DNA of 64,000 nt from Thermococcus stetteri (lineage in GTDB: Archaea > Methanobacteriota_B > Thermococci > Thermococcales > Thermococcaceae): NCBI RefSeq assembly GCF_017873335.1, contig NZ_JAGGKB010000001.1, positions 124,001 through 188,000 on the forward strand. The letters run 5' to 3'. The notes under the pieces were generated by a model. The model was not told the origin of the DNA. It saw nothing but the letters and a program-made list of their open reading frames with translations, and did not search any database. This document shows, one piece after another, positions 1 to 8,132 of this stretch; position 1 is the stretch's first letter; the number at the start of each line of letters is the position of its first letter. Made by a program: the position numbers and the translations under genes.

Positions 1-591
1 GAGTATCAATCCAAAATCAACAAAAGCGGAGCTAAGAAGAGTAGGAATCTCTCCAGAATGCACGAGAAGGCCAAACTTCAGGCTAAGCACTACATTAACA
101 CGGCGGTAAGACAAACAGTTGAGAAGCTCTATTGTCTCGGTGTTTCAAGGATTGTGGTTGGATATCCCAAGGGAATTGCCAGAAACTCTGATAAGGGCAG
201 GAAGCAGAATTTCCTTCTCTCTCACGTCTGGCGGTTTAATTACGTTATTAAACGTTTAACAGAGGTTGCTGAAGAGTATGGTATTTCCGTTGTTGTAGTT
301 GGTGAGGCTTTCACTTCTCAAACCTGCCCTCTCTGTGGTCAACGCCATCCTAATGGAAGAATTTTTAGAGGTTTGTTTAAGTGCCACAGGGAGGGCGTTG
401 TCATGAATGCGGATTTAGTTGGTGCTTTTAACATTTTGAAGAAGGCAATAAAAACCATAACCCCGAGCCTCCCCGCTTTAGCGGGGGGTAGGGGTAATTG
501 GCCGGAGACCCGGCCAGAGGGGTCGAAGACCCGTTTTAACTTGGGTCTGAATGGAACCCCTCAAACCTTCCCGTCATTGGCGAGGGGTTGA
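1..591 (+). CDS. tnpB: TnpB RNA-guided nuclease (IS605 OrfB), 5'-truncated by window
   Basis: C-terminal about 196 residues of a TnpB-family protein, open from base 1 in frame with the stop at 589-591. The RuvC-II segment with its catalytic Glu (VVVVGEAFTS) is followed by a zinc-finger region beginning CPLCG. The RuvC-III block NADLVGAFNILKK carries the last catalytic Asp. The second CxxC of the finger is reduced to CHRE; the other copy has CPVA at the same place, so loss of the fourth Cys looks like a subfamily trait rather than decay. TnpB proteins use a right-end-derived omega RNA to cut DNA and help retain the element. No frameshift is seen in the visible part, so this copy may be intact. 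Confidence 0.9.
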   Translation, partial: EYQSKINKSGAKKSRNLSRMHEKAKLQAKHYINTAVRQTVEKLYCLGVSRIVVGYPKGIARNSDKGRKQNFLLSHVWRFNYVIKRLTEVAEEYGISVVVVGEAFTSQTCPLCGQRHPNGRIFRGLFKCHREGVVMNADLVGAFNILKKAIKTITPSLPALAGGRGNWPETRPEGSKTRFNLGLNGTPQTFPSLARG

Positions 592-632
592 TTCGTTGGA
601 ACCCTCGCCCTTCAGGGCGGGGAGGAGGTCAG
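455..632 (+). ncRNA. candidate omega RNA (reRNA) of tnpB copy 1
   Basis: The 3' end of tnpB and the right end are rich in potential hairpins: CCCCGC/GCGGGG at about 470-487, GGCCGG/CCGGCC near 500-515, GGGTC/GACCC near 519-532, and the terminal CGCCCT/AGGGCG at 606-619. Copy 2 keeps hairpins at matching places despite base changes. In characterised TnpB systems the guide RNA overlaps the tnpB 3' end and right end, and the guide begins just past the element boundary. The 5' limit is a guess. Confidence 0.4.
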
Positions 633-633
633 A

Positions 634-771
634 GAAGAGAATGCGGTTCAACTGACTGGATACAATCTCAAAAAGCTCCCTAAAGAATTACTTAAGCTTG
701 AGCCCCTCAAAGTCGTGAGAAGAATCAAAATGATAGCTCCCAAACAGGCCGGCACCTCTATGTTTGACTAA
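634..771 (+). pseudogene. gene remnant abutting the IS right end
   Basis: Open frame running directly out of the IS right end to TAA at 769-771, reading EENAVQLTGYNLKKLPKEL and on for about 45 codons with protein-like composition and no start codon of its own. It is probably the 3' part of a gene interrupted by the IS, with its 5' part to the left of the window. I do not recognise the family. Confidence 0.35.
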
Positions 772-778
772 GATACTT

Positions 779-940
779 ATGGGACTTGGACTCAAAGAGG
801 AGAAGTTCGAGTATGAGATAACAACCACAGAAGGGCAAAGGTGGATTGTCCAGGTTAACGGAAAGGGCGTCCCTGTGGGATTGGAAAATGTCCCAAAAGA
901 GAGCAGGCATCCAAAGGTTATTGTTGCAATTGAAGCCTGA
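779..940 (+). CDS. small hypothetical protein, 53 aa, possibly a gene fragment
   Basis: ATG at 779, stop at 938-940. The product begins MGLGLKEEKFEYEITTTEG and reads like a small beta-rich domain. There is no ribosome binding site before the ATG, and the previous frame ends 7 bases upstream. This may therefore be the last part of the same interrupted gene, displaced by a frameshift, rather than a separate gene. A T-rich stretch (about 950-962) follows and could terminate transcription. Confidence 0.35.
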   Translation: MGLGLKEEKFEYEITTTEGQRWIVQVNGKGVPVGLENVPKESRHPKVIVAIEA

Positions 941-1012
941 GATTAAACCGGTTTTTTATTTTTCGGGCAAAAAACCTATTAACCACCGGGGCAATTAACC
1001 CCGGTGCTGCCG

Positions 1013-1537
1013 ATGGCCGAGAACAAGATAGAAAGAACCCTCGTCATTCTGAAACCCGATGCCGTCGTTAGGGGCCTTATGGGAGAAATCATCAGCCGTT
1101 TTGAGAAGCGCGGCCTCAAGATCGTTGGAATGAAGATGATATGGATAACGAGGGACCTTGCCGAGAAGCACTACGAGGAGCACAAGGGCAAGCCCTTCTT
1201 CGAGCCACTCATAGACTACATAACCAAGGCTCCAAGCGTCGTCATGGTAGTTGAAGGAAGATACGCCATAAGCGTCGTCAGGAAGATGGCCGGAGCAACC
1301 GACCCAAAGGACGCTGAACCAGGGAGCATAAGGGGCGACTACGGCCTCGACGTTGGAGACGCAATCTACAACGTCGTCCACGCCAGCGACAGTCCAGAGA
1401 GCGCCGAGAGGGAAATAAACCTCTACTTCAAGCCCGAGGAGCTTTTTGAGTACTGCAAGGCCTCCGACTGGTTCTACCACACCCACGCGAGGGTAAAGAA
1501 AGAATATCTGGACAGCATGGACTGCCTTGAGCGCTGA
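1013..1537 (+). CDS. ndk: nucleoside diphosphate kinase
   Basis: Transfers the gamma phosphate of ATP to NDPs through a phospho-histidine; a cytosolic housekeeping enzyme. The protein (174 aa) begins [18 protein letters not shown], the N-terminal NDK signature. It has the active-site block NVVHASDS with the catalytic His, then the family C-terminal region. ATG 1013 is preferred over the in-frame GTG at 1004 because it matches the family N-terminus and GGTG precedes it by a few bases. About 15 residues longer at the C-terminus than the short bacterial form, as usual in Thermococcales. Confidence 0.97.
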   Translation: MAENKIERTLVILKPDAVVRGLMGEIISRFEKRGLKIVGMKMIWITRDLAEKHYEEHKGKPFFEPLIDYITKAPSVVMVVEGRYAISVVRKMAGATDPKDAEPGSIRGDYGLDVGDAIYNVVHASDSPESAEREINLYFKPEELFEYCKASDWFYHTHARVKKEYLDSMDCLER

Positions 1538-1538
1538 T

Positions 1539-2345
1539 TTAGTCCACTACAATGTCGAGCTTCCCCTTCTTTTTCCTTATAAAGTCCGAGTACTCCTTTA
1601 TAACTTCACGGCATTCCCCGGGAAGCCTTTTATTCGCCCTGCTGACTGCAACCTTTCCGAGGAGCAGGAAGGTCATCAAGACGACGATACCGTAGAGGGC
1701 TATTGCAAGGGCGCCCCTCGGAACAAGGAAGAGAAGCGTTGCCGGGAGGAACCCAACGATTAAAATCGCAAACTTTATCGCTGAGCTTGGAGTTGGAGCC
1801 ATCAAAGTGCATTCCGCAAGCTCCCTGGAACGGGGAAATTCTTTGAGGACTGCTCCCCCGATGAAGAGCATTCTACCATCCCTAAAGACCATCATGCTCT
1901 TCTCGTCGGTGTAAACCTCAGCTCCTTCAAGGAAGTCCGTCCTTTCAACCCTAAGGAACTTTATAGAGCTTCCCTCCCTGGGCCAGGCAAAGAGTGTGTA
2001 TACCAGAATACCAGGGACTATCAAGGCGTAAAGTAATGTTGACGAAAGTACAACTGCCCCCGCAAATGTCCCCAACGCCAGGTACGAGACCTGGACGTAC
2101 TCGTCGATGCTCAGGCTCTCCCTCGCTCGAAAGTAGGAATAGACAATCGCAACCAGAAACGACAAAAACACCCATACCCCCGCCCATTGGGTAGGAGTGA
2201 GGCACGTTCCAGCGCAGATGTAGGTATTCCGCGGCCAAGTCTCTGCAAACGGAACCGAGAATGCATAGGTAAAAACTGGTATTCCCAGCAGTGACATGAA
2301 AACCTCGCTACCCCTTCCCCTCAGTTTACCCGCGATGAGAGCCAA
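1539..2345 (-). CDS. hypothetical membrane protein, start possibly frameshifted
   Basis: About 268 residues with several hydrophobic segments: the N-terminus, two near residues 50-125, and a hairpin around residues 190-230. A short soluble domain lies between the second and third groups and a basic tail ends KKKGKLDIVVD. No family recognised. The only in-frame start is TTG at 2345 with no binding site. A well-placed ATG at 2380-2382 with GGTGGTG just before it lies one base out of frame, and a one-base change there would extend the protein by a hydrophobic stretch (VAVGTVLGILL). So the true start is probably near 2382 and the gene carries a one-base indel. Convergent with ndk, 1 bp apart. Confidence 0.6.
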   Translation of the reverse strand: MALIAGKLRGRGSEVFMSLLGIPVFTYAFSVPFAETWPRNTYICAGTCLTPTQWAGVWVFLSFLVAIVYSYFRARESLSIDEYVQVSYLALGTFAGAVVLSSTLLYALIVPGILVYTLFAWPREGSSIKFLRVERTDFLEGAEVYTDEKSMMVFRDGRMLFIGGAVLKEFPRSRELAECTLMAPTPSSAIKFAILIVGFLPATLLFLVPRGALAIALYGIVVLMTFLLLGKVAVSRANKRLPGECREVIKEYSDFIRKKKGKLDIVVD

Positions 2346-2475
2346 GAGGATACCAAGTACGGTTCCAACTGCAACCTATCATCACACCACCGCCGGAATT
2401 TACCACATGGATTTTTAATCCTTGCTCCGGCTAACCTTTAAAAGCCCACGGCGGACTTTAGCTCAGGTGAGAGAA

Positions 2476-4272
2476 ATGACGAAAAGGATTAGACAGCCGA
2501 TCATCGCGGTTCTTGGTCATGTTGACCACGGCAAGACGACACTGCTCGACCGCATCAGGCATACGAACGTCGCTGGAAAGGAAGCTGGAGGAATAACCCA
2601 GCACATAGGCGCGACTGAGGTTCCGATTGATGTCGTTAAACAGCTCGCCGGCCCGCTCATCAAGCTCTGGAAGGGAGAGATAAAGCTCCCCGGCCTGCTC
2701 TTCATCGACACTCCCGGCCACGAGGCCTTCACGAGCCTGCGCGCGAGGGGCGGAAGCCTCGCCGATCTGGCAGTCCTCGTCGTGGACATAAACGAGGGCT
2801 TCCAGCCGCAGACGATAGAGAGCATCGAAATCCTAAGGAGGTACAGAACGCCCTTCATAGTGGCCGCCAACAAGATAGACAGGATAAAGGGCTGGGTCAT
2901 CGCGGAGGACGAGCCTTTCCTCGTCAACATCAAGAAGCAGGATCAGAGAGCAGTCCAGGAGCTGGAGACCAAGCTCTGGGAGCTTATAGGCAAGTTCTAC
3001 GAGATGGGCTTTAACGCAAACCGCTTCGACCGCGTCCAGGACTTCACGAGGGAGCTTGCAATAGTTCCAATCTCTGCCAAGTACGGCATAGGCGTTCCAG
3101 AATTGCTCGTCCTCATAGCCGGCCTTTCACAGAAATACCTCGAGGAGAAGCTGAAGATAGAGGTCGAGGGACCCGCCAGGGGAACGATCCTGGAGGTTAG
3201 AGAAGAGCTCGGCCTCGGGACAACCATCGACGTCATCATCTACGACGGAACTCTGAGAAAGGACGACACAATAGTCGTCGGTGGAAAGGACAAGGCGATA
3301 GTGACCAAAATACGCGCGCTCCTGAAGCCGAAGCCCCTCGACGAGATCAGGGACCCGAGGTTCCGCTTCGACCAGGTTGACGAGGTAACAGCGGCAGCTG
3401 GTGTCAAGATAGCCGCTCCAGGCCTTGAGGAGGCGTTAGCTGGTTCACCCGTCATAACGGCGCGCTCCGAGGAGGAGATTGAGAGGGCAAAGCAGGAGAT
3501 ACTCAGCCAGATTCAGAGCGTCGTCATAAACACCGGCAAGATCGGTGTCATAGTCAAGGCCGATACGCTTGGAAGCCTTGAGGCACTCAGCAAGGAGCTT
3601 CATGAGAAGGGAATCCCCATTAGGAAGGCCGACGTCGGCAACATAAGCAAGACCGACGTTATGGAGGCCCTGAGCGTTAAGGAGGAAGAGCCGAAGTACG
3701 GCGTCGTCCTCGGCTTCAACGTCAAGGTCAACGAGGACGCGGAGGAGATCGCGAACGCAAAGGGCGTTCCAATATTCGTCGGCAACATCATCTACAAGCT
3801 CATCGAGGACTACGAGGCCTGGGTAAAAGAAGAGGAGGAGAAGAGGAAGCGCGAGCTCCTCAAGAACGTCACCTTCCCCGGCGTTATCAGGCTCTATCCC
3901 GACGAGCGCTACGTCTTCAGGAGGAGCAAGCCGGCCATAGTCGGCGTCGAAGTCCTTGAGGGCAGGATAAGGCCGGGTGTAGCTCTAATCAAGGAGACAG
4001 GGGAGAAGGTCGGCGTCATCAAGTCAATAAAGAACAAGAACGACTTCGTCCAGGAGGCGAAGAAGGGAGATGCAGTGGCTATAGCAATTGAGGGCGCGAT
4101 AATCGGCAGGCACATACACCCCGGGGAGACACTCTACGTTGACCTGAGCAAAAACGACGTCATAATCCTCGCCAAACAGCTCAGGGACGAGCTTGAGGAG
4201 ACCGACATAAAGGCCCTCAAGATGACGGCGAAGGTGAAGGCGAAGGAAGACCCGTTCTGGAAGGCCGTCTGA
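2476..4272 (+). CDS. infB: translation initiation factor aIF5B (IF-2 homologue)
   Basis: GTPase that promotes subunit joining and initiator tRNA placement. The 598-aa protein shows G1 GHVDHGKT at residues 14-21, G3 DTPGHE, and G4 NKID, then the beta-barrel domains and the aIF5B C-terminal domain. ATG 2476 is chosen because GGTGA lies 6 bases upstream; in-frame codons before it look untranslated. The G1 region runs straight through without an intein, although several Pyrococcus/Thermococcus IF-2 proteins carry one there. Confidence 0.97.
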   Translation: MTKRIRQPIIAVLGHVDHGKTTLLDRIRHTNVAGKEAGGITQHIGATEVPIDVVKQLAGPLIKLWKGEIKLPGLLFIDTPGHEAFTSLRARGGSLADLAVLVVDINEGFQPQTIESIEILRRYRTPFIVAANKIDRIKGWVIAEDEPFLVNIKKQDQRAVQELETKLWELIGKFYEMGFNANRFDRVQDFTRELAIVPISAKYGIGVPELLVLIAGLSQKYLEEKLKIEVEGPARGTILEVREELGLGTTIDVIIYDGTLRKDDTIVVGGKDKAIVTKIRALLKPKPLDEIRDPRFRFDQVDEVTAAAGVKIAAPGLEEALAGSPVITARSEEEIERAKQEILSQIQSVVINTGKIGVIVKADTLGSLEALSKELHEKGIPIRKADVGNISKTDVMEALSVKEEEPKYGVVLGFNVKVNEDAEEIANAKGVPIFVGNIIYKLIEDYEAWVKEEEEKRKRELLKNVTFPGVIRLYPDERYVFRRSKPAIVGVEVLEGRIRPGVALIKETGEKVGVIKSIKNKNDFVQEAKKGDAVAIAIEGAIIGRHIHPGETLYVDLSKNDVIILAKQLRDELEETDIKALKMTAKVKAKEDPFWKAV

Positions 4273-4278
4273 TGCCTT

Positions 4279-5532
4279 TCAACCCTTTCTCCTTAACTTT
4301 ATCACTCCCTCAACATGCGGCGTATGAGGAAACATATCCACCAAAACAGCGTCTTCAACGCGGTAGGTCTTCTTTAGGTGGTTCTCGTAGTCGAGCTTGA
4401 AGGCCCTTGGATTGCAGGAGACGTAAATAACGTTCTCAACACCGCTTTTAACGAGCAGCTCTCCAGCCTCCTTCAATCCCCTCCTCGGGGGGTCAACTAT
4501 CACCGTATCGTAGTTTCCGATGGGAGTTTCCTCCGCTCTCCCCACCTCAAAGACGGCCTCAACGCCGTTAACCTCGGCGTTTCTCCTAGCCATCTCCACC
4601 GCGAAGGGATTGAGCTCGACTCCCCTTACATTAAAGCCCCTCTTCGCCAGCCAGATTCCAAACGTCCCAACGCCCGAGTACAGGTCGAGAACCTTCACTC
4701 CATCCGTAAAATCCTCAACGGCCTTCAGGAGGAGGGATAGGGCGTAGCTGTTGGTCTGGAAGAAGGAGTTGGGATGAAGGAGGTACGTAACCCCCTCAAT
4801 CCGCTCGCGAATGTACGGCTCCCCAACCACGAGCCGGGCATCGCCCCGGGGATCGTCTCTTTTATCCTGCTTAAGGCTCCAGTAGAGGGAATCTGCAAAG
4901 GAGAAGTAGCCTTTAAACGCCTCCAGAACCTCCATCTGGGGTCCAATGTGGGCAATGAGGTTTACCATCACCTCCCCCGTGAACTTACCTTCCCTCACCT
5001 GAAGGTAGTGCACTTGACCGCGTTTCTTCTTCAAATCCCAGGATTCAAGGCCTGTTTCCACCAGAAACGCCCTCAAAGATCGGAGGTATTCTGGAGTCTT
5101 CTTCGAGAAAACGGGGCACTCATGGAGGTCGACGACTCCAAAGGGATTCCCGTACTCCTTAAGTCCGATACCAGAGCTCGTCACTATGAAGTTGCTCACG
5201 TTGCGAAATCCCCACACCCGAGGCGAGCCTTTGATGTCAGCGCCTATTCCCGTGGTTCTCTCAAAAGCTTCAGCCTTGAGCCGTAGCTGCTCCTTGTACT
5301 TCAACCCCTGCCAGAGACATCCCCCGCACTTGCCAAAGTGCCCGCAACGCGGACGTTTACGGAGAGGGGATTCCCTCAAAACTCTAAAGTCAACTGCGAT
5401 TTTTCTGCCGAATCGCCTAGTTGTTCTGAGCACTACAACTTCGTCCCCGGGGTAGGAAAACGGTATGTATACATTCGAGATGACGCCCAGACCGTCTTCG
5501 CTCAACTTTTCAATTTCTCCCCCCAACTTCAT
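4279..5532 (-). CDS. TrmA/RumA-type RNA (uracil-5-)-methyltransferase
   Basis: A 417-aa SAM-dependent methyltransferase. An N-terminal TRAM-like domain is followed by a 4Fe-4S Cys cluster CGHFGKCGGCLW (residues about 62-73). The Rossmann core has VLDLYSGVGTFGIWLA, the SAM-acid VRGVELNP, the active-site VIVDPPRRGL, and the catalytic-Cys motif YVSCNP. In Pyrococcus abyssi two paralogues split the work between tRNA U54 and 23S rRNA uracils; from sequence alone I cannot say which this is. Start at ATG 5532 (MKLGGEIEKL). Convergent with infB, 6 bp gap. Confidence 0.93.
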   Translation of the reverse strand: MKLGGEIEKLSEDGLGVISNVYIPFSYPGDEVVVLRTTRRFGRKIAVDFRVLRESPLRKRPRCGHFGKCGGCLWQGLKYKEQLRLKAEAFERTTGIGADIKGSPRVWGFRNVSNFIVTSSGIGLKEYGNPFGVVDLHECPVFSKKTPEYLRSLRAFLVETGLESWDLKKKRGQVHYLQVREGKFTGEVMVNLIAHIGPQMEVLEAFKGYFSFADSLYWSLKQDKRDDPRGDARLVVGEPYIRERIEGVTYLLHPNSFFQTNSYALSLLLKAVEDFTDGVKVLDLYSGVGTFGIWLAKRGFNVRGVELNPFAVEMARRNAEVNGVEAVFEVGRAEETPIGNYDTVIVDPPRRGLKEAGELLVKSGVENVIYVSCNPRAFKLDYENHLKKTYRVEDAVLVDMFPHTPHVEGVIKLRRKG

Positions 5533-5576
5533 GACCACACATGAAAAGCCTTTCTATAAAATCCTTGTGGAGAAAG

Positions 5577-5840
5577 TTATCTTCCAAGTGAGAACTCCTT
5601 TGTCCTTACGACCACTGCCGTTTCTGGCAGTTCAACCTCGCCACGGGTTATTATTAGCGCTCCGTCATAAGTCGTCATGGTAAGTCTCGTTCTTTTGAAG
5701 CCTCCAGTCTCGCCCACTATCACGAGAGGGTTCTCCTTCAGCTCAAGGAACTTCCTGAAGGTTTCAGGCTCAACAAAAACCAGAACCCCTCCAGCTATAA
5801 CGCGGTTGGCATCAACTGCCATTCCGCAGCCCATTCCCAT
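5577..5840 (-). CDS. hypothetical protein, 87 aa
   Basis: Small soluble-looking protein, with no cysteines beyond the N-terminus, containing LVIVGETGGFKRTRLTMTTY; probably a compact alpha/beta domain. No family recognised. ATG at 5840 or 5834; GGGTGATGGGA before the second would suit 5834. It lies divergent from the PTPS-like gene, 52 bp away. Confidence 0.7.
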   Translation of the reverse strand: MGMGCGMAVDANRVIAGGVLVFVEPETFRKFLELKENPLVIVGETGGFKRTRLTMTTYDGALIITRGEVELPETAVVVRTKEFSLGR

Positions 5841-5892
5841 CACCCTAAAACGTTTTTATGCACTAATACTAATTTGACTTTCGGTGAATGGA

Positions 5893-6240
5893 ATGAAATC
5901 ACGCGTCGTCGAGCGCTTCAAGTTCGAGGCTGCCCATGCCGTCATAATAGGGAACCAAGTGGAGGAGATTCATGGGCATACCTTCAGGCTCGAGGTAACT
6001 GTAGAGGGTCCGCTGAAGAACGGTTATGTCATAGATTTTCTAAAACTTCGGGAAATCGTTGAGAACATAATCAAGAAACTCGACCACCGAAACCTTAATG
6101 CCCTTTTTGAGAACCCAACAACCGAGAACATAGCCCTCTGGATAGCGGAAAAAGTCCAAGAGAATCTTCCAGAAGGAGTGAAGCTACACCGTATAGTCCT
6201 CTGGGAGGGAGATGAAAACGGGGTAGAGTTTGAGTTTTAG
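5893..6240 (+). CDS. 6-pyruvoyl-tetrahydropterin synthase / QueD family protein
   Basis: A 115-aa COG0720 protein. Zinc ligands are EAAH near the N-terminus and the HGH of EEIHGHTF; further signatures are [20 protein letters not shown] and the C-terminal [10 protein letters not shown]. In QueD and PTPS the catalytic Cys sits in C-x3-HGH. Here that position is Val and two Glu precede HGH, a pattern reminiscent of PTPS-III-like homologues in which Glu replaces Cys. It could act in 7-deazaguanine (archaeosine) or pterin synthesis. ATG 5893 preferred over GTG 5884 because GGTGA lies 5 bases upstream of it. Confidence 0.9.
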   Translation: MKSRVVERFKFEAAHAVIIGNQVEEIHGHTFRLEVTVEGPLKNGYVIDFLKLREIVENIIKKLDHRNLNALFENPTTENIALWIAEKVQENLPEGVKLHRIVLWEGDENGVEFEF

Positions 6241-6710
6241 ACTTCCTTCGCTTTTACTTCTTTGACGCTCTCAACCATGGCAATGCTATTTTTGGAGCCG
6301 TTCAGATCTATTTTTCCGGGGAGTATGGATTTGGTGGGGATGGCTTTCCTAGTTTCCTCGGAGGGACTCCAGTTTATCAAATCCCCCTCTTCAATGTTGA
6401 GGGTCTTTATCAACCCAACTGGACCTTCGATTATGTACCTGGCGGCTTTTTTCGGGGTATAAATCCGCCATTTTTTTGCTGTCTTAAAGTCCACAACGCG
6501 CCTCGTGGAGTCAAGCCAGATAACGTCTATGTCGCTCAGCATGAAGAACATGTGGATCGAGGCGTTTGCCCTTGTCTCGGTGGGAAGGATGAAGACTAGG
6601 GCGTAGTTTACATTGCTAACCAACATAAGCCCGCGAAATCTCCTGAAGAAGGTATCCGCAAGGTAAACCCTGCCGTGCCAGGTCTTTCCCTTGGTCTCGT
6701 TGATTATCAT
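6237..6710 (-). CDS. DUF192 family protein (COG1430)
   Basis: A 157-aa protein with the DUF192 core: a transferred-to-GLM segment ([22 protein letters not shown]), an H-x-F-F motif ([17 protein letters not shown]), and the closing region [22 protein letters not shown]. Function of the family is unsettled. It lacks the usual signal peptide, so is probably cytosolic. The 3' end overlaps the PTPS-like gene by 4 bp, convergently. A C-terminal basic tail of about 35 residues extends past the domain. Confidence 0.9.
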   Translation of the reverse strand: MIINETKGKTWHGRVYLADTFFRRFRGLMLVSNVNYALVFILPTETRANASIHMFFMLSDIDVIWLDSTRRVVDFKTAKKWRIYTPKKAARYIIEGPVGLIKTLNIEEGDLINWSPSEETRKAIPTKSILPGKIDLNGSKNSIAMVESVKEVKAKEV

Positions 6711-6817
6711 GGTAATACTTTGGAGCGATCGTTAATAAGCCTTGCCGAACCGAAAAGCTTTTAAACACCAAAGGTTATTTTAACAATGGGTAAGAAAAAG
6801 GTTGAGGGGTGGTTGGA

Positions 6818-7245
6818 ATGGCCGAGGAAAAGAAGATCAGAACCCTTGAGCAGATCCAGGACGAGATTAGGAGCTACCTTGCGAAATAGAGTACCTCAGG
6901 AACCAGGTTGGCGTTATCGACGCTACGATAGCAGACCTCAGGATAGTCGATGCCACCCTCGCCTACGTCAAGGAGAAAGGAAAGGGCAAAGAAATCTACA
7001 TCCCGCTTGGGAGTGGTGTGGCAATTAGGGGCAAGATCGAGAACCCCGACGACGTCATCATGGACGTCGGGGCCGGGATACTCGTCGGGGCAACGGTTGA
7101 TGAAGCGAGGGAGAACATAGAGAAGAGGATCAAGGCCCTCATGGACCTCCGCCTGGCCCTCCTGAGGAAGATCGAAGAGGACACCAGGAAGGTCAACGAA
7201 CTCCTCAAGGAGCTCAGGGAGATGCAGCCTGAGAAGAAGGAGTGA
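6818..7245 (+). pseudogene. pfdA: prefoldin alpha subunit, frameshifted
   Basis: ATG 6818 begins MAEEKKIRTLEQIQDEIRSYL and reaches a TAG at 6887-6889. One base after codon CTT (6878-6880) the adjacent frame takes over seamlessly as EIEYLRNQVGVIDAT and runs to TGA at 7243-7245. Inserting one G at about 6880 restores a full prefoldin alpha of 142 aa (coiled coil, beta hairpin YIPLGSGVAIRGKIE, coiled coil). Prefoldin alpha/beta hexamers hold unfolded proteins for the chaperonin. The beta gene follows 37 bp later. Real mutation and sequencing error are both possible. Confidence 0.85.
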
Positions 7246-7282
7246 GCCTTCCCACCACCTCTTTTTTATTGGGGGTGCTCCT

Positions 7283-7582
7283 ATGGAGGCGGTTAAGGCT
7301 TACGAGCTCCAGATCGAACTCCAGCAGGTCAGAAGCCTGCGCCAGAGCCTTGAGCTTAAGTTGAAGGAGCTTGAGTACGCGGAGGGAATAATAACCTCCC
7401 TGAAGTCAGAGAGGAAGCTCTACAGAGCCCTAGGGGATCTTCTGGTGGAGATAACAAAGGAAGAAGCCCTTGAGCACATCGAAAGGAGCAGACTCGTTTA
7501 TAAGAGGGAAATCGAGAGGCTCAAGAAGAGGGAGAAGGAGATCATGGAGGAGCTTTCAAAACTCAAAGCTCCCCTTTCTTAG
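7283..7582 (+). CDS. prefoldin beta-like subunit
   Basis: A 99-aa protein made of two helices rich in heptads around a short central turn (EYAEGIITSLKSERKLYRALGDLLV), the layout of prefoldin beta. Start ATG 7283 with GGGGGTG upstream. It directly follows the frameshifted alpha gene. Thermococcus kodakarensis has two alpha/beta prefoldin pairs, one linked to lower-temperature growth; which pair this is cannot be told here. The 3' end overlaps the convergent korG2 by 20 bp. Confidence 0.85.
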   Translation: MEAVKAYELQIELQQVRSLRQSLELKLKELEYAEGIITSLKSERKLYRALGDLLVEITKEEALEHIERSRLVYKREIERLKKREKEIMEELSKLKAPLS

Positions 7583-8132
7583 CCTTCTCACCCAGCTCAA
7601 AGCCCTTGTAGAGCGCCCTGAGGTTTATCTGCTCCGTTCCCTTGGGGACGGCGTCAAGGACGGCTTTTTCTATGGCCTCTCTACCCACTATGCCCGTCCA
7701 GGCCGTGAGGATGCCAAGGGTCAGGATGTTCATGGTTAAGCTGAGTCCAGTCGTATCCTCCGCTATCTCCGTAAGCGGAAGAGCTACGACCTCGAGCTTC
7801 TTCTCGAACTCAAGATCCCTGTGGGGGACGAGATCTTTCTCGATTATTACCTTCGCACCCTCTTTGACGGTATGGAGGTACTTGGTGTAGGCCTCCTGGG
7901 AGAAGAAGACCGCGTAGTCCGGGCTGAGGGTCTTGGGGTAGTCTATCGGCTCGTCGCTGATGACTACTTCAGCTTTGCTCGCACCGCCCCTCGACTCTGG
8001 TCCATAAGCCTGGGTCTGGACGGCGTAGAGACCCTCGTAGACGGCCGCGGCCCTTCCGAGGATAACGCTCGCGAGGATGACTCCCTGGCCCCCGAATCCG
8101 CTGAATAAAACCTCCTTCCTCATTCTTCCCAC
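7563..8132 (-). CDS. korG: 2-oxoacid:ferredoxin oxidoreductase gamma subunit, second set
   Basis: A 189-aa gamma subunit (POR/KOR family). It shows the GFGGQGVILASVILGRAAA glycine motif near the N-terminus, TQAYGPESRGGASKAEVVIS, and the MNILTLGILTAWTGIV and VPKGTEQINLRALYKGFELG segments typical of the domain. It closes the seven-gene leftward kor operon and overlaps the preceding beta gene by 13 bp. Together with the two genes upstream it forms a complete ABG set whose substrate is not evident from sequence. Confidence 0.93.
   Translation of the reverse strand: MGRMRKEVLFSGFGGQGVILASVILGRAAAVYEGLYAVQTQAYGPESRGGASKAEVVISDEPIDYPKTLSPDYAVFFSQEAYTKYLHTVKEGAKVIIEKDLVPHRDLEFEKKLEVVALPLTEIAEDTTGLSLTMNILTLGILTAWTGIVGREAIEKAVLDAVPKGTEQINLRALYKGFELGEKAKKGEL

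Larger units (their letters stand above)
1..632 (+). mobile_element. IS605/IS1341-type element, right part (copy 1)
   Basis: Right portion of a tnpB-only insertion sequence whose left part lies before the window. The right end is set by comparison with the second copy at 38.6-40.0 kb: the two are nearly identical through the terminal block ending GAGGAGGTCAG, then diverge. A subterminal hairpin (CGCCCT, 2-nt loop, AGGGCG) at 606-619 is typical of IS200/IS605 ends, which lack terminal inverted repeats. No tnpA (Y1 transposase) is visible. Confidence 0.85.

Noticed and set aside
2381-2450. GTGATGA at the start of the membrane protein gene as box C of a sRNA
   Set aside because: The nearest CTGA is about 60 bases away without D'/C' boxes, and the stretch is coding.
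5677-5877. Plus-strand frame over the 87-aa hypothetical gene
   Set aside because: No binding site and Thr/Ser/Pro-rich shadow composition; the minus-strand frame has a proper start and protein-like sequence.
6786-7028. Open frame starting MGKKKVEGWLEWP over the prefoldin alpha start
   Set aside because: It runs through the pfdA coding region in a different frame with an Arg/Ser-rich product; the pfdA frames are clearly the coding ones.
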